DNA from: Narthecium ossifragum
Lineage: Eukaryota > Streptophyta > Magnoliopsida > Dioscoreales > Nartheciaceae
Length of the DNA: 64,000 nt
Direction: 5' to 3'
Assembly: GCA_963920575.1 (NCBI GenBank)
Contig: OY986969.1
Coordinates: 14,896,615-14,960,614, forward strand
Made by a program: the position numbers and the translations under genes. The notes beneath the pieces are model-generated. The model had not been told where the DNA came from. It saw only the letters and a program-made list of their open reading frames with translations, and made no database searches. Below are positions 55,028 through 64,000 of the stretch, piece after piece. Numbering within the stretch: position 1 is the stretch's first letter; each line of letters starts with the position of its first letter.

Positions 55028-57342
55028 TGTGAGGACCCGTACCTCCAACCTGATCCGACCGCGTTAGGTCGAGGGCCTAGCTTGGTTGGTTTTGGCCCGG
55101 TTGGCCTTGTTCAATGATTGCTTCGATCATTGCAACTCCAAGAGTATTTTGGTAATATGCCCTTGCGGAGTTGAGTTTCACATATGTGTAGTACACACAC
55201 GGCCTTGAATTGATGCATGTGATTGTTTAGATCCTTATAGGCCTTCCCATTGGAAGATCAGAACTCGATCGGGAAAGATCAAAATGGACGGTCGAGATTG
55301 AATCTCAGCATTAGTATAAAATCCTTACCTTCTCTCTGTCTCCCTTTCTTTCTCCCCGCGTGGCAGCTTTCACCTTTCGTCTCCTTTACTCGCGATCCAG
55401 CCGCCCTCTCCTCTCTCCGGAGCTTCTTCTCCACTGTCGCCGGTCGCTGCTCCTCCCCGAGCTCCCTCACCTCTCTTGAGTTCCCCAACCTCCTCTACCC
55501 TCAAATCTGACCCTCTCTCCTCCTTCCCTTTCTCCTGAGATCATCGAAAACCTCTTTTCCTCGCTAATCGACGAGGTCCACAGGCCACCTCGCGTCGCCT
55601 CTCCGCCACCGCCAAGCTCCAGCGCCCGGGATAGCGTCGGGAAGCTTAGATCCCATCTTCTTCGAGCTCTCAAGTAGGGTTTCCTACCTGAATCTTCGAT
55701 TCAGTTCCTAGGTTGGTTGTGATCATGATTGTGGTTTTATCCTTCCATCATAGAGATGCTTAGCTTGCTTGATCTTCAACTGTTTAGAACTATTAGCTTT
55801 TGGGTTTGATTCGAGAGTTTTCAATCGGATGTTTGTGGATTTCTTTCCCTTGCCATTCTTCCCTGAGCTCAGATCTCATCTGAGCAAGGTTCAATCACAC
55901 CTTGAGATGCGTTGATCAAAGCGCTTCCTGGATTTTGGTTTTCAGCCCCTGAATCTGTGCATCAAACCAGCTTCTGGTCGAAGCTGGTGCTATCCCGTGA
56001 GGAATCTCATGAAGCCTTCATCGTGAAGTTTGTGGATCTTTGGATCTACTTTCAATTGCCGCTGGTTTCATAATTTTCAGATTTTCCTACTATTTATGAT
56101 GAATTGTTCCCTGATCTGCGACGAAACTGTTGTGTGTTGGTTGGTCAGGGTTGTATCCTCGTTGTACCAACTTGCGGTTGACGGTTATGGACGTTGTTGT
56201 AATGCTAGATTTTGATATGTTGGGTGTTGTTACATTTGCGTTGCTGGATAGATCTTTAATGCTTTGAACCCTTGCTATATTTACCCCTTTGGCTAGCTGT
56301 ATGCTATGCCTAATCATGTTTATTGATATGTCATTCTATTGCATGCTTATATGTCTTTATTTGTGTCTGAGCATTGCATGCATATTATTTGCATTAGAGC
56401 ATAAGGTTAGGGCGTGGGTGAATAGGGTCTTCGTTGATCCGAGGCTCTCGGGTAGCTTGGATCTAGCTCAAGGACCGTGGTTGGGTAGCAAGGACTAGGG
56501 CGTGATTGTAATGTTATTTGATTAATTATCATTCAAGGATTATTAAGTAGTCGGGTTGGAATATTATATTGTTTGAGGTTTAGAGGTCATGTCGGTCTCG
56601 AGCCGAGTGCTCAGGTGTAGCCAGTGTCCGGTTTCTTTGTCTCTTGGGTAAAGGGTGTGCCTACTCAGCAGTGTTGGTTCCCGCCTAGCAGTGTCGGTTT
56701 CTTGCTTGTGAGATGGCACTGTTGGTTTTCTTCCTCGCTAAGGGTAACCTAGTATGTGACCAGTTCGGCTAGAAGACCATGACTGATGCATTTCAGAGAC
56801 ACACGGTGGGGTTATGGGGCCCCTGTGTACACCAAGGCTTTGCTTGAGGGCGACACTGTTGTGTTCCCTCTCTTGTGTGAGTCATAGTGTGGTTTTCCTG
56901 CTGGGCATTGCTGCTCACCCTATCTCGGCTGCATCGGCGATGCAGGTCGTTCTTATTCAGGTAGTTGCAGCATTGGATACGGTACTCTCCTCGGTGGTGC
57001 ATGAGATCGAGAATATCATTAGTTTATCTTATTCAATTGATGTACATCTTTAAGTGTATAAATTATAATCTGAAGGAGAAATGTATTTGTATTCCAATTT
57101 GATGTAAATTGATCAGAGATTGCTGTATTTATATTCCAATTTTATTTAAAAATTAATTGAGTCTTGTAGCAGTTAGTTTTGTATTTTGACTTGATGATAG
57201 GATAGTTTAAATTAATTACGAATATTATAATTGTACACAAGGTTTTAAAGAGAAATGTATAGAGGAGACTCTCACCGTTTGATTTTAGATCTAGGACCCT
57301 CACGCCCCGGACCGGATGGATTTTCTGGGTCGGGGTGTGACA
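55028..57342 (+). mobile_element. Solo LTR (2315 bp) of the TGTGAGGACC family, plus sense
   Basis: Starts TGTGAGGACCCGTACCTCC and ends GGTCGGGGTGTGACA. Flanking 5-mers CACCT (55023-55027) and CACAT (57343-57347) differ by one base. TATAAA at 55315-55320 is followed by a pyrimidine-rich leader. It is inserted in the opposite orientation into an older LTR of its own family. Confidence 0.9.
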
Positions 57343-59320
57343 CACATGATGACCTCTTGTACTGTCAACGGCCGTCCCTCTCAACCAAGCGTACCGGCAT
57401 CGAAACAACGGGGGTAGGACCCAGGGTGATACGTAACTCCCCCTAACGATGAAACTGAGACTGAGCCTAGAACATATGATGACCTCTACACCTCAATCAA
57501 TATAATTTATAGCCGACTAGACATTAACCTCAAATCATCAGATTATTATAACATATTAAATCTTAAACATTGCTACCAAGCCTCGGTCTTAAGGCTAAAT
57601 CCGAGCTGCCCGAGCCCCCAGATCAGCGATTGACCCATTGCCCACGCCTAGCCTAGAAATGCAACTAGTGAAAATAATTTATGTATGATCATACGCACAG
57701 ATAACAGTTCAAACATGCAACAATATGTCAAGTATTATAAAAGACTAGGCGCAACACGCAGCTTGTCAAGGGTGCACTTAGCAAGGGTCTAGATAAAGCA
57801 GATAAACAGGCACTCAGGCCCACAAACGGGATACAACCCCGGCTAAACGATCAAACAGCTAAGGCAACAATATTTTAATCAAAGCTGAGGGCATACTCAA
57901 GGACCATTTTTTCTACACAACCAAGGGACACACTTCTCTTAGTTCAACCAAAAGCCACACATGACCCCACCAGATAAAATAACATATATCAAGAATAACA
58001 TTAAAATAGTCGATTTATTGAAATCAGACCAACTATACTGCAAACTTCGAAAAAATCCTATATTTCAATCTAGATGCCCAATTGACCTGAAACTTGATAT
58101 GCCCACTCAACAGCAAACATCAAATCACATATCCAAAAACCGAATCAATCGGATAAACAAAATTATATCAAAACCTATAATTTTGGAAAAAAATCTAGAT
58201 TCTGTAAATGATGCATAATTCCTTTAAAAATAACTCGAATTGAAACCAAACTTCTCAGATCTCTTCCTAAGATCATTAAGATCATCTCAGCCAAGAAAAA
58301 ACTTAATCAAACAATTAAGTACCACTTAATTACGCTAATTAAGCTAACTATCCTGTTTCAGCACTGACAGACCATGTAATTTACTAGAAATGCTACGTAG
58401 CTCAAAAAATCATGAAACTAGTTGCAGTTGAAAGCTAACTCATAAATCTCCAACTTTCATGTTGAACAATAACTGCGATAATCCACGTACAGCTCAAAAA
58501 TCATGTTAGAACACCGCTATTCTACTTAAACCAAAAATCCAGAAATTAATATGATGAGATCTTGCTTAAATCCACATCAAATACAAACCAAATCCTACCA
58601 AACTCTTATCAGGTGTTAAGCAAACCCAAACACATCATCTAGCATACTTTAATTGAAGAAGCAATCAACTAATCACTAAAGAACATAAAAAACAAGCTAA
58701 ATGATGAATCCTACCTTACTAAGCTAAATCCACGTTTAATTCTCAATTAAACCGTGTAGAGTAGATCTAGATCAACTCCCCTCCATCCTGTCAAGCTTCC
58801 CAAGCAATTGCAATGGTCCCAATCTATGGATCAGTGGAGAGAAGAACATGGAAGAAGAAAAAGGGTAACAGAGGCGATCTGCGGGCTCTTATAAGCTCTC
58901 AACCTATCGATCACCCCATAGGCCGATTAATTGTCCACGTCACCAATTGATCATCCAATGTTGGTTCAGTGTCCTTATCCAGACACGTCACGGTGGTCTG
59001 ACGTCAAGCCCGATCGATCGTCTAGAGATGATCCATCATCCGAGGCATGGTAGCTGTCCTAAGGACAGCTATCGCGCTTGAGCTCGTATCTTTCGATCCC
59101 GAGCTCGCCTAGGGTTCTAACAAGCATAAATACAATAGATAGGGCTATGTGTGCACTATGCAGGTGTGAAACAAACCGCCAAGGTGTAAATTACCAAATT
59201 GCCCTTGGGGTCCAAAAGCAACAATGCGATCAATCAGTTCGCGTTCGACACGGAAACAAGCCAATAGGGCTCGACCCCGACATACGCGGTCGAGCCAGGT
59301 TAGAGGAACAGGTCCTCACA

Positions 59321-59480
59321 TGCCTAGTGAGCACCAGTGTTACGAAACTTCTCGAGTTTGGCTGGATATTCCAAGAGGTTCATCAGAGACTTCTCTAGAG
59401 CCGCAGGATTGTTGACCAGGAATTCAGTTTCCCCGTTTGAGAGGATGCTTGCAAGTAGGTCCTCTTAGTGTTGAGGAAGT
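59321..59480 (+). pseudogene. Ty3/gypsy pol remnant, right half
   Basis: Reads EHQCYETSR, then in the next frame LAGYSKRFIRDFSRAAGLLT followed by RNSVSPFE. This matches the region after RT (LGLAGYYRRFIRDFSRIAAP). It continues the remnant at 50330-50615 with loss of about 45 residues between. Confidence 0.7.
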
Positions 59481-59819
59481 GGTCGACTAGTGCGTTAGTC
59501 TCGTTTGATTCGGAGCGAATTGTGAGTTGTCATATTTACCACAACGTCAATGCCTTTAACGGTGATAGCAACTGGGAGTCACTGAAAGGTTTCGACGTTT
59601 CGGGTAGATCACCTTCCAGGTTAGGCTAATGCCATAACTGTTACCTCGAGCAGATAGGCCAGAGAGTCTAGAGCAACTTTAGCGACAGTGATAGCCCGCA
59701 GTAGCGAAAGTGAAGGCAGTTATTCCAATCAAACAACATTACTTTCCACACAGAGGAAGTCAACATTTCGGTCCAGAGTGATGATGATGTGAAGCGATGA
59801 CGTGAACCTTATGGAGGTG
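59481..59819. other. Decayed sequence, probably further gypsy pol
   Basis: No clear domain; frames are short and broken. Confidence 0.3.
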
Positions 59820-60169
59820 TGATGAGAATGCATAATGTTATATTTTTATCCCTTAATACTTAGTCTCCTGTGCTTATTTAGTTCCTAAATACACTCATTA
59901 TTCTTATATTTTGATTTAGGGTGCAATGGAAGTCCTTAAGTCGAAAAGAAGCTGAAAAGAGTGCTTGGATCAACTTTAAAGATTTATCTGTACCTGCTCA
60001 TGAAGAACCAGAGGATGTGCCATACATGGTTGGAAAGCTCTTGAAGTCTAAATTTTGGAGAATTTTACGGTTCGTGATTTCGAGTTTCCTAGAGGAAGTT
60101 ACGGCAATTTCAGTACCGATGCGCAGTCTGAATGGCAGAAAGGAAAATAAGCTGGAAGTCCGAGCGAAG

Positions 60170-60518
60170 GTCCGATCGATCGGACCTGGCAAAACCGTGA
60201 CAGAACATGTAGTTTTTGGCTGAACATGGTTCGATCGATCGAACCATCACTCCTATTGAGCTAGATCGATCCGACTCCTAGAGTTGGATCTATCGGACTC
60301 AAAAATAGCCTGAGAAGGTGGATTTTTATGCATCCGATCGATCCAGCACTTAAAGTTCGATCGATCGGACTTGGGAATTAAAGTTGACAGAACGTATGCT
60401 TTCTAAAGGAGCAAAGTTCGATCGATCCATCCATCGATCGGGCTCGGGCGTGAATAGAAGTTAAAGATTTTAATGAGACTGATCGATCCAGCATCCAACG
60501 TTCGATCGATCGGACTTT
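60170..60518 (+). repeat. CGATCGATCG palindrome array in the Athila/Tat-like U3
   Basis: Units such as GGTCCGATCGATCGGACC, GGTTCGATCGATCGAACC and AGTTCGATCGATCGGACT, eight or more in 350 bp. It ends 57 bp before the TATA box. Confidence 0.88.
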
Positions 60519-60574
60519 CCCAGTAACAAAAATCAACGATTGTGATCTAATCCGAGGGTGGATACAATTGAGGC

Positions 60575-60583
60575 TATAAATAG
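60575..60583 (+). promoter_or_regulatory. TATA box of the Athila/Tat-like LTR
   Basis: TATAAATAG, preceded by TGATCTAATCCGAGGGTGG, as in the LTRs at 17935 and 28049. Confidence 0.65.
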
Positions 60584-61479
60584 GACTCTTTCTAGGGTTT
60601 GAGGGGGGATTCTTGGACACTTTTGGCTACTCTTTCTCCTCTTTTATATTTTTTCTAGGTTTTCTTTTGCTTTATGAAATCTTTTGGAGGATTGTTCTCG
60701 ATGGCCCTGCGTGGCTAAATCTTGATCCTTGGTCGAGGAGACTGAAACCTCGGAATCAATGAAACTGTGAGATCTAATTTATTTTTATTGTTCAGTTTAT
60801 ACATGAGTATTGGATGTTCTTCTGAGATTAAATCTTCATGATTACCTTGTCTAATTGCTAGGAGGCCTACTAGTTTATTATTCATGGTGATCTACTGCTA
60901 GGTTTGATATCAAATCCGGAATTGTTTGATCCCTCTAATCCGCGAAACAACTAGGATCTAATAATTTACTGCTGATCAGATCTTGTTAGATCTTAGGAAG
61001 AATATTCAACTAGATTAAATGCAACCGCTTGTGCTTGTGTTGTTTAGCTTCATCGATCTCCCTATTCTTAACGCTGCTACTAGATTAAATCTACAGCGCT
61101 TGTCTTAGGTTGTCTAGTAGTTAGGGTTGATTAGATCGCTTGTTTCTAATTAACTATGATCGAGGAGAGCTTCGAATTGAATTCGGACGATGAATATTCA
61201 TGGTATAAATTGATTGATACTTGCATCTATGATCAGTTGTTGGATTCCGATGGTGGATGTTGACTCAGACCAAGGTTTGTTCTCTTGATTCAACTCATTT
61301 CTTCGCTTTAGATTATTTCTTTATTATTTTTCCTCACGTTTAAAACCCCCCATCTTTGTTCACTAAGCACAAAACACGACTGGACACTCTTCGTGGGATC
61401 GACTCGTACTCGCACTACTACATTTATTTTAACGAGTATTGGATTTATTTTTGAGTGCCTGCGACAGCACATCAAATTT

Positions 61480-61497
61480 TGGCGCCGTTGCCGGGGA
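61480..61497 (+). other. Primer binding site TGGCGCCGTTGCCGGGGA
   Basis: Exact match to the site typical of Athila/Tat elements, five bases after the LTR end. Confidence 0.92.
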
Positions 61498-61593
61498 GTG
61501 ATTCGAGTTGATTTTTGTGTTTATTGTGATCTTTATTTTCATAAAAAAAAAGAGTACACCAAGCAGCTGATCTTAACCTAACAACCCCCCAGC

Positions 61594-63108
61594 TGTCACG
61601 GGCTGGAGTCCATGACATGACCATGGCACGAGGGATCTTGAAGATGGCATGGCGAAAGTTGAAAATGGCACGGCGGACCGAGCCAAAGCAGAATTTGGCG
61701 AGCCATGAAGGGATCCTATCGAGCAAGATGCGTGTCAGTTGAAGTTGACACGTGGCATGGCATAGTGCAGTACACCAAGCCATGGGCAACATAGAAACAC
61801 CATGATCGCACGAGCAAAAGTCCTTGAGTGAGGCTAGACGACATTTCCCCAAAGATGGCGCGTTGAATTCTGAGCATGGCACGACGGACCGGGCCAAGGA
61901 GGAAGACGGCACGCCAGGACGCGGTGCGGTGCGAGCCGGCAGAGCATGACGCTCGCAGGAGCAAGTCAAGCGAGCGGGCGCGCACCAAGGCGACCAAGAT
62001 GGGCGTGTGGGTCGATCATGACGCGTGCAGCACGCGAGAGAGCGTGCGCAGCGCGTGCGTGACGTGCTCAGGATGCCCAGTCCTAGTTGGACTAGGACTT
62101 GGCTTGCCTAGGCTGATGTGATAAGTGCTAGAGAGCAAGCCACTTGGGCTAATCACCTAATTCCACTTGGGATGGAAGCTCCAAGATGGATGACGGGGTC
62201 AGAAACGGTTTTGACATGGAAGAATTTCAAGATGGTGCGCGACTCCGAGTCGGACTAGGGGGCGACACGCCAGGCGGAGTGGATAGGCCTTGGAGGACGA
62301 TCCAGCCGAGCAAATTCAAATGTCTCGCGTGCATTCGACTTGAAATAGGTGATAACATGGGGAATATGAAGTTTGGCATAGGGAAAATTGCTGTTGGCGT
62401 GGACGAATAGGAAGGAGTCCTATTTTGAGTCAAGTTGTGATCATGGCTATCTTAAAGCAAGTCTTAACTCATGTAAGAGTCCAGATAGGCTAGGGTGCTT
62501 TGTAAAAGGTGGATTGCATGATGGGATATGCATGAAGCCCATGACTTTGACTAGGACTTCTTAGGAGTGGCTTGTTGGAGCAAGCCAAGGACTATTCCTC
62601 TGTAAAAGGAATAGGGCGGCTAAGGTGAAAGGGAGAGTCATCAAGGGGATAATCAAGGCTTTAGCTAGACATTAGGAACATCTAGGCTATAGGCTAGCTC
62701 ACGGGTTGAGCAACCCAAGCGTTGGGTTTTGGAGTCGTCGTCTACATCGGAGTGTGAGGCGAGATTCTGGGGTGTTGGGGTGAGAGTTTCTTGTATTGAG
62801 AGTGATTGTACTCCACCGGGTTGGGGGCAAGAGAAGAGTGCCTTGTAATCATTGGTCAATAAAGGAATTGGGATCTCATTCCTTACCCATATTCGTGTGA
62901 GTCTTGTGTGTATACAAGGCGAAAAAGATTGCTGATCAAGAGGTGATCGGGCTGCCAGGCGGAGTGCACAGGAGGTGCACAGATGCCGTGCAGACGACGT
63001 GCGAGCGGCGAGCAGGGTGCACGGCTGCGGTGTGCAGGGCTCAACTAGGAGGTCACTTGGCGCACAAGTAAGCGAGAAAATTTTATACCCTTATTTTTCC
63101 CGGTGACA
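61594..63108 (+). mobile_element. Solo LTR, 1515 bp, target duplication CCAGC/CTAGC
   Basis: TGTCACGGGC ... CCCGGTGACA has inverted TGTCAC/GTGACA ends. Flanking 5-mers are CCAGC (61589-61593) and CTAGC (63109-63113). AATAAA near 62860 suggests plus sense. It is rich in GGCACG and GATGGC phrases. The family does not occur elsewhere in the window, and I see no coding frame. Confidence 0.85.
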
Positions 63109-63113
63109 CTAGC

Positions 63114-63334
63114 CCCCCCCCCCCACCCACCATTGCCGCTTCTTTCCTCCAGCCGCCATCTAGACCGAGAGAGAGATCTCTCCGATTCCTTCCTCTCTCT
63201 CGATCGGATCCGTCGCGATCGCCGAGGGATCCAAGAGCTCGCTGCTTGTCTACCCGTCGCCTGCGAGGAGGAGAGAAGGGATCAACGTCGACGTGATCGA
63301 CGCCGCCGGTGGGGGAAACAATTAGCGATCGGAA
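63114..63334 (+). promoter_or_regulatory. 5' leader exon of a downstream host gene
   Basis: C tract, then a GC-rich leader (CTTTCCTCCAGCCGCC, GAGAGAGAGATCTCTCC, CTCTCTCTCGATCGG) with no ATG, ending at a consensus donor GGAAG|GTGAGCG at 63334/63335. This is the usual look of a plant 5' UTR exon before a leader intron. The coding part would lie beyond the window. The upstream solo LTR ends only five bases away. Confidence 0.55.
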
Positions 63335-64000
63335 GGTGAGCGGCCTTCTCCTTCCTCTATTTCTTTCTTCCTGACCGCGTCCTTCTCCTTCTCACCGTGT
63401 TCTTCGACGGGTTCCCTTGAACGATGTTGTTGTTGTTTGATTTTTTTTAGTAGATCTAATGGGATTCCAATCGATCGATATTTGATATCTTTTGGATCAA
63501 ATCCTCCTAGTTTGGAATAGAAATCGATTGTTCCCCTCTCTTTGTTTTTGTGGATTTTGAGGATTGGACCTTGTGGTTGTTGTTAGATCATCTTCTGATA
63601 TATGAATTTTATTAGTTGCTTCTGGTCGAGAGTTGGGATGATTCAAATATATCGAGTTCCTGAGTTTTAGTTTTCAGATTGTTGATTAATGGCAGACCGG
63701 ATGGGATTCTTAGTTCAGATTATGCTTGCTGGTACCTTTTCTTTGAAATTGCTTGTCTTCTGGGTATGCATGTAATGTGTTTGATGTTATGCTTCTTTGC
63801 CGTAGTAGCTTTGGTTGGGTTGGATTCCTCTGTTTTTCTTTTCGATTCATGTAGGGATTTCAACTGGTTATTGCTTATGTAGCAGGGGATTTGGTTCTTC
63901 CCTATCTTTGAGCTAATTGTTCAATGTCTGCTGTGATGTATTGTGGGATTGAAGTGTTATTGATTTCTCCGTTGATCTTTAGTAGCTCGGATGAAAAGTT
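63335..64000 (+). other. Probable 5' UTR intron of the downstream gene
   Basis: T-rich sequence starting GTGAGCG, typical of long leader introns in plants (TTTTTTTTAG, TTCTGGTCGAG, TGATTTCTCC). No acceptor with following coding sequence was seen before the window ends. Confidence 0.45.

Larger units (their letters stand above)
50616..59320 (-). mobile_element. TGTGAGGACC-family LTR carrying two nested insertions
   Basis: Plus-strand ends TGTCACACCCCGACC (50616) and AGGTCCTCACA (59320). LTR sequence occupies 50616-50731, 54662-55027 and 57343-59320, about 2.46 kb in total. The copia element 50732-54661 and the solo LTR 55028-57342 are inserted. Sense is minus: TTATAAG lies near 58890 and a pyrimidine-rich leader follows on that strand. 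The whole sits inside a gypsy RT remnant. Confidence 0.82.
59820..61474 (+). repeat. Athila/Tat-like LTR (1655 bp)
   Basis: TGATGAGAATGC ... GCACATCA gives inverted TGATG/CATCA ends. A CCGATCGATCGG-type array lies at 60170-60518 and a TATA box at 60575-60583. It is followed by a primer site, so it is a 5' LTR, but only about 100 bp of internal sequence remains. Confidence 0.85.

Noticed and set aside
18045..60518. GATCGATC clusters as a sign of bacterial or foreign DNA
   Set aside because: They lie within plant LTRs next to TATA boxes, with plant-type primer sites nearby.
61472..61997. 165-codon minus-strand frame in the right-hand solo LTR
   Set aside because: It straddles the Athila-like primer site and the LTR boundary, so it spans two unrelated insertions.

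Overview
This is nuclear DNA of a flowering plant. The signs are GT-AG introns, a split actin-related protein gene, MuDR-type transposase, copia and gypsy retrotransposons with plant tRNA-Met or TGGCGCCGTTGCCGGGGA primer sites, a Cassandra-like miniature retrotransposon and plant MITEs. The GC-rich first exon and leader of the host gene hint at a monocot, but the species cannot be named from the sequence. A 200-N assembly gap lies at 43019-43218.

Left part (1-5800): the 5' half of an ARP3 (actin-related protein 3) gene on the minus strand, exons 1-4 with clean splice sites. Intron 4 runs into the LTR of a chromodomain Ty3-type retrotransposon that fills the left edge, so the later exons are outside the window or lost.

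5827-16604: a two-gene Mutator-like element (MULE) just upstream of ARP3. It carries a 12-exon ULP1-like cysteine protease gene (plus strand, 6370-12192) and a MuDR-type transposase (minus strand, 12808-15908), arranged tail to tail. Its introns and the spacer between the genes hold about 37 copies of short near-perfect palindromes in two versions, and I see none elsewhere in the window. Both genes carry small lesions. This element is the most unusual object here.

17500-63100: deeply nested retrotransposons. The families are: (a) two copia-type families with gag but no pol, one complete at 50732-54661 with target-site duplication GATAT; (b) large LTRs beginning TGTGAGGACC and ending in a form of GGTGTGACA (the 45358 copy ends GCGACA), mostly solo, several with 5-bp duplications; (c) Athila/Tat-like gypsy LTRs and a decayed gag-pol; (d) a Cassandra-like TRIM with a 5S rRNA-like segment; (e) MITEs and a split gypsy RT remnant. 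LTRs of unrelated families share arrays built on GATCGATC or GGTCGATC palindromes. In several families the array ends 60-90 bp upstream of a TATA box, which suggests exchange of promoter modules between copia and gypsy elements.

Two other host-like pieces are visible: a single exon after the gap (43219-43320) and, at the right edge, an ATG-free GC-rich leader exon (63114-63334) with a splice donor, directly downstream of a solo LTR. No tRNA, rRNA gene or CRISPR array was seen.
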